DNA of 6,645 nucleotides, taken from Candidatus Pacearchaeota archaeon. GTDB taxonomy: Archaea > Nanoarchaeota > Nanoarchaeia > Pacearchaeales > GW2011-AR1. Where the stretch lies: positions 1-6,645 of the forward strand of contig NZAS01000152.1 in the NCBI GenBank assembly GCA_002686195.1, in the 5' to 3' direction. The position numbers were made by a program, and so were the translations under genes. The notes below the pieces were generated by a model. It did not search any database. It saw only the letters and a program-made list of their open reading frames with translations, and was not told the DNA's origin. Shown here one piece after another: positions 1-5,887 of this stretch. The first letter of the stretch is position 1; every line of letters starts with the position of its first letter.

Positions 1-1
1 A

Positions 2-97
2 GTATTGATAAATGATTTGAAAGCAGATAGAGATGGTGATACTGCCATAGCTATAAATTTAAAACGGGATACGGGAGTTAAAGATGTCAAAATATGA
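2..97 (+). CDS. 3' end of an unidentified upstream protein (partial)
   Basis: The frame starting at base 2 is open from the window edge to a TGA at 95-97 and gives 31 residues, a charged tail that includes NLKRDTGVKDVKI. The other two forward frames hit stops within the first 20 bases, so this is the only frame that can carry an upstream gene in the packed + strand layout. It overlaps the start of the following cupin gene by 14 nt, in keeping with the overlaps seen further down. I do not recognise the family. The tail is hydrophilic with no membrane segment, so a cytosolic protein of the same glycan operon is a reasonable guess and no more. Confidence 0.6.
   Translation, partial: VLINDLKADRDGDTAIAINLKRDTGVKDVKI
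73..77 (+). promoter_or_regulatory. Ribosome binding site of the cupin gene
   Basis: GGGAG lies 6 nt before the ATG at 84. It sits inside the last codons of the upstream frame and supports the 84 start in spite of the 14 nt overlap. Confidence 0.6.
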
Positions 98-560
98 TCA
101 CATTAAGGATGCTTGGGTAAAAGAAGCATTGGAAGAATACAAAGATAAGATTGATGAGAATAAATCTCATCGATTGGATATCAGTTCTTATAGAGTAGAA
201 AAGCCGTGGGGCTATGAACTTTGGTTAGAATTGAATGAGCACTATGCTTATAAGTTGATTCATATGAATGCTGGATATCAGAGTAGTTTACAATGGCATG
301 AAAAGAAAGTAGAAACCAATTATGTTATTGAAGGTGAAGCTGAAGTGTTATTGGAAAATGAAGATGGTACGATGGAATCAAGGAGTTACAAAGCTGGTGA
401 TGGTTGGTGTGTTCCACTAAAGACTAAACATAGAGTTATTGCTACAACTGATTATACCGCACTTGAATGTTCAACTGCTCATCTAAATGATTGCATTAGA
501 TTCGAAGATGATTCAGATAGAGGTAGTGGTAAAATAGAAACGGAACATGAGAGTAATTAA
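84..560 (+). CDS. Cupin-domain protein, mannose-6-phosphate isomerase type II-like
   Basis: A 158-residue single-domain cupin resembling the C-terminal isomerase domain of ManC/type II phosphomannose isomerases. After a charged helical lead of about 35 residues comes the family signature KPWGYE (40-45). The metal-binding barrel follows: H72 in the LQWHEKK stretch, E77 before NYVIEGEAEV, and H116 in KTKHRV. Near the end is IRFEDDSDR (138-146), matching the conserved IRxEDDYGR-like segment of the ManC cupin. Known members interconvert fructose-6-phosphate and mannose-6-phosphate; others of this fold isomerise or epimerise nucleotide sugars. Its place before a nucleotidyltransferase and a sugar-phosphate isomerase suggests a step in making an activated sugar, but the substrate cannot be read from the sequence. 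There is no signal peptide or membrane segment. Its stop shares one base with the next start (TAATG). Confidence 0.85.
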   Translation: MSKYDHIKDAWVKEALEEYKDKIDENKSHRLDISSYRVEKPWGYELWLELNEHYAYKLIHMNAGYQSSLQWHEKKVETNYVIEGEAEVLLENEDGTMESRSYKAGDGWCVPLKTKHRVIATTDYTALECSTAHLNDCIRFEDDSDRGSGKIETEHESN

Positions 561-2224
561 TGAAAACATCGTATTGTTCTAATTGTCAAGCAACTGTAAA
601 GATTATTCATGATTTTGGGGTTGGATATATTGATGTATATTTTTGTTCAGTTTGTGATAATGAACTTAGTTATAATTTTAAGTTTTGCATTTTAGCTGCA
701 GGCAGGGGCACACGAAATAATGATGTGGATGGATTACATAAGGCTTTATTACCATTAGAGAACAAGCCTGTTATTTCACATATCATTGATAAGTTAGATA
801 GAAAGGTTGAGGTAGTTATAGCAGTCGGTTATAAGTCTAATCAGATTAAAACGTATTTAGATACTGTATACGATGACAGAAAGATAACATATGTTGATGT
901 AGATAATTATGCTGGAGAAGGTTCTGGTCCTGGTTATAGTTTATTATCTTGTAAAGATGAGTTACAAGTGCCTTTTATATTCACTTCTGTTGATACTTTG
1001 GTGAAAGAAGATGCTGTATTTACTTTTGTCGGTGATAACTGGTTAGGAGTTTCTGAAGTTCCACTAGAAAACTCAATGGACTATTGTTTAGTCAGGGGTA
1101 GTAAATATTTAGATGATTTATATTATGGTACTGGGAATAGAGCTTATGTTGGAATGGCTGGTATACACGACTATGAAAATTTTTGGAATGCTTTAGAAGA
1201 TAGAAAAATATTAAAAGATGAATATCAAGTTATTCATGGATTCGATGGATTGGAAAATATTAAATTAATTGATTTCACTTGGTATGATACTGGTAATAAT
1301 AAGTCATATCATGAAACTAAAAAGGTTTTTTGTAATGATGTAGTTGCTAATAAAAGTGATGAGGCTGTTTTTATTGATAGGGGAAAGGTGATTAAATACT
1401 TCAATGATTCTGAAAAATCAAAATTAAGAGTAGAGAGAACTAAATATTTAAATGGAAATTGTCCAGATATAACTGTTATCAATAATAATATGTACTACTA
1501 TGATTATATAGAGGGCGAGATGCTTTCTAATATTTCAGATGAATCTCTCATGAGAAAATTTTTAGATGACTGTCAAGAAAAGTTATGGGAAGAAACTTAT
1601 ACAGATGATACTTTTATAGAAAATTGTGAAGATATGTATGAGACAAAAACTAAAGAAAGGGTAGCGCCTTTATTTAATACTGAACTTGATAGGATATCCG
1701 TTATTAATGGTATAGAAGTAGAACCAATAGAAGATATGTTGAATAAAGTGGATTGGGACTGGTTTTACGAGAGGGCAATTCCATCTTATTTTCATGGAGA
1801 TTTACAACCCGAAAATATATTATATGATAACAGTAAGGATAAATTTGTTTTAATTGATTGGAGACAGAGATTTGGTAGTAGTATTGAAATAGGCGATGTT
1901 TATTATGATTTGGGTAAAATTTACCACGCGATTATGATTAATGGTCAAAGTATATTAAAGGATATGTTTAGTTATAATAGGATTGGGAGTAATGTTAGTG
2001 TTGAATTTTATGCTAAAAGTAATTTAGTTTATTTTATGGACATCTTTAAAAAGTTTTGTAGTGATAATAACTATGATTGGAATAATGTAGAACTATTAGG
2101 AATTCTACAATATTTTAATATTTGTACTTTGTATGATAATTTTAAAGACGGTCAGTACGGTAACTTCTTATTTTTATACGGAAAGTATTTACTAGCAAAA
2201 TTTTTATTAAGGAGTGTAAAATGA
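560..2224 (+). CDS. Zinc-ribbon / sugar nucleotidyltransferase / APH-type kinase fusion protein
   Basis: A 554-residue protein of at least two enzyme domains. Residues 6-32 hold a CxxC-X19-CxxC pattern (C6, C9, C29, C32), a probable zinc ribbon. Residues about 41-260 are a nucleotidyltransferase: LAAGRGTR (45-52) is the nucleotide-binding loop, K61 lies in HKALLPLENKPVISHII, and SVDTLV (143-148) holds the likely metal-binding aspartate D145. Residues about 270-554 are an APH/choline-kinase-like phosphotransferase with the catalytic loop FHGDLQPENILY (411-422; D414, N419) and the metal-binding LIDWR (431-435; D433). Similar single-domain pairs activate phosphocholine (LicA/LicC) or heptose (a kinase plus HddC-type transferase). 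Here both would be on one chain, giving sugar or alcohol phosphorylation followed by NDP activation. The following isomerase and transketolase favour a sugar substrate. The start has GAG at 551-553, 6 nt upstream. The stop overlaps the next ATG as ATGA. Substrate and nucleotide are unknown. Confidence 0.8.
   Translation: MKTSYCSNCQATVKIIHDFGVGYIDVYFCSVCDNELSYNFKFCILAAGRGTRNNDVDGLHKALLPLENKPVISHIIDKLDRKVEVVIAVGYKSNQIKTYLDTVYDDRKITYVDVDNYAGEGSGPGYSLLSCKDELQVPFIFTSVDTLVKEDAVFTFVGDNWLGVSEVPLENSMDYCLVRGSKYLDDLYYGTGNRAYVGMAGIHDYENFWNALEDRKILKDEYQVIHGFDGLENIKLIDFTWYDTGNNKSYHETKKVFCNDVVANKSDEAVFIDRGKVIKYFNDSEKSKLRVERTKYLNGNCPDITVINNNMYYYDYIEGEMLSNISDESLMRKFLDDCQEKLWEETYTDDTFIENCEDMYETKTKERVAPLFNTELDRISVINGIEVEPIEDMLNKVDWDWFYERAIPSYFHGDLQPENILYDNSKDKFVLIDWRQRFGSSIEIGDVYYDLGKIYHAIMINGQSILKDMFSYNRIGSNVSVEFYAKSNLVYFMDIFKKFCSDNNYDWNNVELLGILQYFNICTLYDNFKDGQYGNFLFLYGKYLLAKFLLRSVK
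2209..2214 (+). promoter_or_regulatory. Strong ribosome binding site of the SIS-domain gene
   Basis: AAGGAG, the best Shine-Dalgarno match in the window, lies 6 nt before the ATG at 2221. It is inside the last codons of the fusion gene and fixes the start at the ATGA overlap. Confidence 0.7.
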
Positions 2225-2853
2225 ATAAGAAAAAACTCATAGAGTTATACAAAGAAGAATCAGCAAATGTATTTGGTAATATACCAACATCTAAAATTGT
2301 GAAGTTTGTTGATATGGTATTTGAAGCCTATGAGAATGAACAAACTATATTTGCTTGTGGTAATGGTGGGAATGTAGCATCAGTACAGAACTTAGTAGTG
2401 GATATGAATATGCATCCATTTGTATCAGAAGATAAAGGAGCTCAGACTATTCCACGAAATAAATTTAAATGTGTTAGTTTATGTAGTGACCAAGCAAGTA
2501 TAACTGGTATTGGTAATGACTTGGGATTTCGTTTTATCTTTAGTGAACAATTAAAATATCAAGGAGTTGAAGGCGATATTGTTTTTGGTATGTCTGGTTC
2601 TGGTAATTCAAAGAATGTATTGGAAGCATTTAGGGTTGCTAGGGATAGAGGAATGAAAACTATATTAGTTACGAGAAATTCTGTAAATAATTGTAACGAT
2701 TTTGCAGATTTAACTATATCACTTGAAGGAACATCAGAGTTTCCTGGACAAACTGGTGGTAATAATAATAACTTCCACTTCGAAGATATATTATCAAAAA
2801 TAACTCATATTTCTGTGGGATTACTGAAAGAGAAGGTACATAATGAAAATTAA
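2221..2853 (+). CDS. SIS-domain sugar-phosphate isomerase, GmhA (phosphoheptose isomerase)-like
   Basis: A 210-residue single SIS-domain protein, slightly longer than typical GmhA (about 190). Landmarks: a helical lead; CGNGGN (46-51), the sugar-phosphate loop; ITGIGNDLGFRFIFSEQ (94-110), which matches the A-I-A-N-D-x-G-F-x-x-x-F-x-x-Q segment of GmhA; SGSGNSKNVLEAF (125-137), the second phosphate-binding loop; and FHFEDILSKITH (185-196), equivalent to the closing helix of phosphoheptose isomerases. GmhA turns sedoheptulose 7-phosphate into D-glycero-D-manno-heptose 7-phosphate in the cytosol, and the two transketolase genes directly downstream can supply that substrate. By hand alignment the GmhA metal/catalytic set His-Glu-Gln-His reads N57, D61, E188, H196 here, so the chemistry or substrate may differ. 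It overlaps the next gene by 11 nt. The SIS assignment is firm; the exact substrate is inferred from context. Confidence 0.82.
   Translation: MNKKKLIELYKEESANVFGNIPTSKIVKFVDMVFEAYENEQTIFACGNGGNVASVQNLVVDMNMHPFVSEDKGAQTIPRNKFKCVSLCSDQASITGIGNDLGFRFIFSEQLKYQGVEGDIVFGMSGSGNSKNVLEAFRVARDRGMKTILVTRNSVNNCNDFADLTISLEGTSEFPGQTGGNNNNFHFEDILSKITHISVGLLKEKVHNEN
2831..2836 (+). promoter_or_regulatory. Ribosome binding site of the transketolase N-terminal subunit gene
   Basis: AGAAGG lies 6 nt before the ATG at 2843, inside the end of the SIS gene. It supports the start that produces the 11 nt overlap. Confidence 0.5.
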
Positions 2854-3619
2854 TCCAAACATATTAAGAAAGAAAGTTATAGATATGGTTGTAGCAAAAC
2901 AATCAGGTCACATAGGTGGGGCTTTCTCTATGGCTGAACTAACTGCCGTGTTATACGAAGACTATGATATCGGTGGTAAAGATAAATTAATTTTATCTAA
3001 AGGACATGCAGTTCCTATCATATATGCAGTTTTACACGAGTTAGGAAAGATAACAGATAAAGAGTTAGATTTGTTTAGAGAAATCGACTCACCATTACAA
3101 GGTCATCCAGATAAGTTGAGACTACCTTTGATGGATGCTACAACAGGTTCTTTAGGACAAGGTTTGAGTATTGCTATCGGACACTCACTTGGTAAGAAGT
3201 TAAAGAATGAAGATGGTACTATATTCTGTGTGTTGGGTGATGGAGAACTTCAAGAAGGACAAGTTTGGGAAGCTCTTATGTACTATCCAAAAACAAATCT
3301 AAACAATATGATTTGTATTGTCGATTGGAATAAAGGACAAAATGATGGGTACTCAAAAGATTTTAGTATAATGTATGACAATTTACAGGAGAGAATTACA
3401 TCTTTTGGATGGGACACGAGATTAGTAAATGGTCACGATATGAGAGATATTAGAGATGTTATTGGACAATATTATCTTTTACAATTAGAAAAACCTTTGT
3501 GTATTATATTAGATACCATAAAGGGTAAGGGAGTTTCTTTTATGGAAGACCCGTCTTGGCATTGTAAAGTACCTACGGAAGAGGAATATAAAATCGCTAT
3601 GAAAGAATTAGGAGTATAA
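2843..3619 (+). CDS. Transketolase, N-terminal (thiamine-diphosphate-binding) subunit
   Basis: A 258-residue protein equal to the N-terminal PP domain of transketolase. It shows SGHIGGAFS (21-29) with H23, SKGHA (52-56), GHP (87-89), TGSLGQGLS (101-109), and the diphosphate/magnesium motif GDGELQEGQVWEA (132-144) completed by N163 in DWNKGQNDG. It ends with TIKGKGVSFMED (225-236) and WHCKVP, the usual close of this subunit. Transketolase moves a two-carbon ketol unit between sugar phosphates; with pentose phosphates it gives sedoheptulose 7-phosphate. It needs the C-terminal subunit encoded one base downstream, since the active site forms between the two domains. Length is that of split transketolases in archaea and many glycan loci, so this is a complete subunit and not a truncated enzyme. 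The acceptor used here could be something other than a pentose phosphate. Confidence 0.92.
   Translation: MKINPNILRKKVIDMVVAKQSGHIGGAFSMAELTAVLYEDYDIGGKDKLILSKGHAVPIIYAVLHELGKITDKELDLFREIDSPLQGHPDKLRLPLMDATTGSLGQGLSIAIGHSLGKKLKNEDGTIFCVLGDGELQEGQVWEALMYYPKTNLNNMICIVDWNKGQNDGYSKDFSIMYDNLQERITSFGWDTRLVNGHDMRDIRDVIGQYYLLQLEKPLCIILDTIKGKGVSFMEDPSWHCKVPTEEEYKIAMKELGV
3610..3614 (+). promoter_or_regulatory. Ribosome binding site of the transketolase C-terminal subunit gene
   Basis: AGGAG lies 6 nt before the ATG at 3621, within the last codons of the N-terminal subunit. A separate strong site shows that the two halves are translated as separate chains. Confidence 0.65.
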
Positions 3620-3620
3620 C

Positions 3621-4547
3621 ATGAGAGCTACAAGAGAAGCATTTGGTGAACATTTACCTGTAATGGGTGAAAGGTACAATAACATAGTAGCGTTAGATGC
3701 TGATTTAGGTAAAGCTACTAAGATAGCTAGTTTTAGGGAGTCACATCCTGATAGATTCTTTCAGATTGGTATAGCTGAAGCTAATATGATTGGAGTAGCA
3801 TCAGGTATATCTGAGTATGGTTACAAAGTATTTTTAGCGTCATTTGGTTCATTCCTAACAGGAAGATATGACCAAATCAGGTGTAGTCTTGCTTATTCTA
3901 ATCGTCCTGTTGTATTGGTTGGAACTCATGTTGGTATGGCTATTGGTAAGGATGGTGTGACTCAAATGGGATTGGAAGATGTTAGTATTATGAGAGCGTT
4001 ACCTAATATGGCTGTTCTTAATCCAGCATCTTTTTCAGAAGCTGTAAAGATAATTGATTATCTATGTGAAACAGATTTACAATCACCACACTATCTTAGA
4101 TTGGGTAGACAACCGGTTAAAGATATAGAGATGGATTTTGAATTTGGTAAAGGACAGATTGTAAAAGATGGTAGTGATATAACTATATTTTCTACTGGTT
4201 GTATTTTAGGTGATGTGATGGATTCTGCTGGTATTATAGAAGAGAAAACATCTAAGAGTGTAAGAGTTGTTAATATGCCTACATTGAAACCAATAGATAC
4301 AGATATAATTGTAGAGTGTGCTAAATCAAGTGATATGTTATTTACTGTAGAAGACCATTCTATAATTGGTGGATTAGGAACTGCTGTTTCAGAAGTGTTA
4401 ACAGATAGTTATCCTAAAAAGGTTGTTAGAATTGGTTTGAATGATATATTTCCAGAGTCAGCACCACCAACTGATTTATATGAAAAATATGGTTTGAGTG
4501 CTAATAAAATAGCTGAGAGAGTTATAAATGAATCTATGGGTAAATAA
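3621..4547 (+). CDS. Transketolase, C-terminal (pyrimidine-binding) subunit
   Basis: A 308-residue protein covering the Pyr domain and the C-terminal domain of transketolase. MRATREAFGEHL opens it as in family members. DADLGKATK (26-34) and FFQIGIAEANMIGVASGIS (46-64) follow, with E53 as the glutamate that activates thiamine diphosphate. FGSFLTGRYDQIR (75-87) is next, then DGVTQMGLEDVSIMRALPN (111-129) and YLRLGRQPV (158-166). The C-terminal domain starts near 175 and includes EDHSIIGGLG (244-253), with the conserved H246. In E. coli transketolase the segment equivalent to 111-120 reads DGPTH, with an active-site histidine; here Q115 stands at that place, as in the human enzyme. One base separates it from the N-terminal subunit gene, so the two are surely co-expressed as a heteromeric enzyme. 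Its last 20 nt overlap the next gene. Confidence 0.92.
   Translation: MRATREAFGEHLPVMGERYNNIVALDADLGKATKIASFRESHPDRFFQIGIAEANMIGVASGISEYGYKVFLASFGSFLTGRYDQIRCSLAYSNRPVVLVGTHVGMAIGKDGVTQMGLEDVSIMRALPNMAVLNPASFSEAVKIIDYLCETDLQSPHYLRLGRQPVKDIEMDFEFGKGQIVKDGSDITIFSTGCILGDVMDSAGIIEEKTSKSVRVVNMPTLKPIDTDIIVECAKSSDMLFTVEDHSIIGGLGTAVSEVLTDSYPKKVVRIGLNDIFPESAPPTDLYEKYGLSANKIAERVINESMGK
4515..4521 (+). promoter_or_regulatory. Ribosome binding site of the AroE-like gene
   Basis: GAGAGAG lies 6 nt before the ATG at 4528, inside the transketolase C-subunit gene. It supports the start that gives the 20 nt overlap; no later in-frame ATG lies before the conserved N-terminal strand. Confidence 0.5.
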
Positions 4548-5175
4548 AGACACAGAAATATATTGTTCATTTGCTAAGAAAGCAGGTAATACTGGTTGTC
4601 AGATGATGAATACTGCATTTCATTGGTATGGATTAAATAAAATATACAAATCATTTTCAGTAGATAATATTGAGGATGCGGTAAATTCGGTTAGAACTTT
4701 GGGTATTAAAGGTTTTGCTATTACAATGCCATATAAGATAGAAGTCTTAAACTATGTTGATGTTACAGATGCTGCCGTTTCTCAAATAGGAGCAGCTAAT
4801 ACTGTTATAAATGAAGGTGGTAGATTGTCAGCTTACAATACAGATTCTTATGCTGCTATGGCTTATTTGGATATGTATGATAATAAAAAGAATTTATATA
4901 TTATAGGTAATGGTGGTTATGCTAAAGCTGTAAAATGGGCTGCTAAACATAATAAATTTGATGTAAAAAATATAACTAGAGATAATTGGGATGATCTATT
5001 TGATATAAAAGATTCAATAGTTTATAACTGTACTCCTGTAGATATTACAGATTGGGTTGATAAGTCAAATGATTTTATTAATTGCTTGACTTCTTCTCAT
5101 ACTGGTGTTAAATTAGCTACATTACAAGCATCAAAACAATTTGAACTATATACAGAAATGGAGTTTCCATTATGA
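4528..5175 (+). CDS. Shikimate dehydrogenase (AroE)-like NAD(P)-dependent oxidoreductase, compact and divergent
   Basis: A 215-residue protein with the AroE layout in short form (typical AroE is about 270). The substrate domain has ITMPYK (65-70) matching the VTVPFK motif, with catalytic K70 and T66; IGAANTVI (87-94), with N91; and AYNTDS (102-107), with the second catalytic residue D106. The nucleotide loop GNGGYAKA (127-134) and YNCTP (166-170) follow. The C-terminus TLQASKQFELYTE (198-210) matches the AroE closing helix with its conserved glutamine (Q200). About 18 residues carrying the usual D-x-x-Y-x-P-x-x-T segment seem to be missing before it. The paired substrate serines of AroE (S14 and S16 in E. 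coli) align by hand with T22 and C24. So the redox machinery looks kept while the carboxylate-binding site has changed. In this operon a reductase for a sugar- or cyclitol-like ketone is more likely than aromatic amino acid synthesis; that is inference. The stop overlaps the next start as ATGA. Confidence 0.75.
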   Translation: MNLWVNKDTEIYCSFAKKAGNTGCQMMNTAFHWYGLNKIYKSFSVDNIEDAVNSVRTLGIKGFAITMPYKIEVLNYVDVTDAAVSQIGAANTVINEGGRLSAYNTDSYAAMAYLDMYDNKKNLYIIGNGGYAKAVKWAAKHNKFDVKNITRDNWDDLFDIKDSIVYNCTPVDITDWVDKSNDFINCLTSSHTGVKLATLQASKQFELYTEMEFPL

Positions 5176-5885
5176 AAGAAATATTAACTGTTTTACAGAA
5201 TTTTATATTAGCAGATGATGTAAGAGTAAAACATTTTTTGTCCGACAAGGGTATTTCTTGTACCGCTAAAGTTTTGGGAAATATTGAATGGGTTGTGAAT
5301 TATAAAAGAAACGATGATAATTATTTGATAGCTAAAGAAAAATATGATGAGTTATTACCTTATTGGAGAGAACATAGGATAATAGAAGATGATAATTTTA
5401 CTTGGGCTAAATCAACTCTCGAATTATTAGAGCAAGTTAAGACACCATATGTTTTTTATTTAATAGAAGACAGAATGTTTTATCAGACTACTGAAGAAGA
5501 ATTTACGAAAGTTATGCAAGATGTACACGATAATGATATTGGGTTTTTTTTGATAGGTAAAATACCTAAATATGGTTTAGTAAAACATCCACTAGCATGT
5601 CAAGATGTGGGAGTTCCACCATATGAGTATGAGACAGACAATATCTACTTTTATGAGGGAAAAAACGCACCACCTTATCCTATTTCAAATGATGCTATAT
5701 ATAGAGTAGATGTGTTAAAGAAATCATTAGAAAGAATTATAAATACACACGAAAAGATACCGAGAGTTTTAGAGTATGGAGGTCCTAATTGGTACAGAAG
5801 AGATTGGCCTGAGATGAAACATGCTGTCCCAAAAAATCACATAATAACATCGGATGATGATTCAGATCACGAATTGGGAAAATAA
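5172..5885 (+). CDS. Putative GT-A-type glycosyltransferase or related protein of unknown specificity
   Basis: A 237-residue soluble protein that I cannot place in a named family with confidence. The pattern fits a short GT-A glycosyltransferase: an N-terminal strand/helix, then FTWAKSTLELLEQVKTPYV (76-94), which recalls the helix before the metal-site strand of GT2-type enzymes. VFYLIEDRMFY (94-104) follows, with acidic E99-D100 at the DxD-like position. Later, ISNDAIYRVDVLKK (171-184) resembles the acceptor-side strand and helix, and YGGPNWYRRDWPE (202-214) is rich in aromatic and charged residues. The tail is acidic (TSDDDSDHE). No signal peptide or membrane segment is visible. It starts at an ATGA overlap with a GGAG at 5160-5163, 8 nt upstream, and is followed after 2 nt by another transferase-like gene. 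Its place after the sugar-activation genes fits a role in transferring the product, but this rests on context and weak motif likeness. Confidence 0.55.
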   Translation: MKEILTVLQNFILADDVRVKHFLSDKGISCTAKVLGNIEWVVNYKRNDDNYLIAKEKYDELLPYWREHRIIEDDNFTWAKSTLELLEQVKTPYVFYLIEDRMFYQTTEEEFTKVMQDVHDNDIGFFLIGKIPKYGLVKHPLACQDVGVPPYEYETDNIYFYEGKNAPPYPISNDAIYRVDVLKKSLERIINTHEKIPRVLEYGGPNWYRRDWPEMKHAVPKNHIITSDDDSDHELGK

Positions 5886-5887
5886 TT

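Noticed and set aside
507..518. 12-nt GATGATTCAGAT repeated at 5856-5867
   Set aside because: Both copies encode an Asp-Asp-Ser-Asp stretch in different proteins, with no similarity beyond it. This is best explained by acidic residues in AT-rich codons.
3600..3640. Split of transketolase as a sequencing error or nonsense mutation
   Set aside because: The N-part ends at the natural domain border, and the C-part has its own ATG and an AGGAG site 6 nt upstream. Split transketolases are an established arrangement.
4990..5175. AroE-like gene as a C-terminally truncated pseudogene
   Set aside because: The last helix with TLQASKQFELYTE is present and the frame is intact. The short length comes from an internal deletion relative to typical AroE.
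5544..5551. Run of eight T in the 5172-5885 gene as a possible slippage or frameshift site
   Set aside because: The frame stays open through it (Gly-Phe-Phe-Leu-Ile) and the protein keeps its character on both sides, so there is no sign of a frameshift or sequencing error.
5738..5745. TATAAATA, identical to the T4-type late promoter core, 142 nt before the last gene
   Set aside because: It lies inside a coding gene, and an AT-only octamer is expected about once by chance per strand in a window of this size and composition. No start of transcription can be supported.
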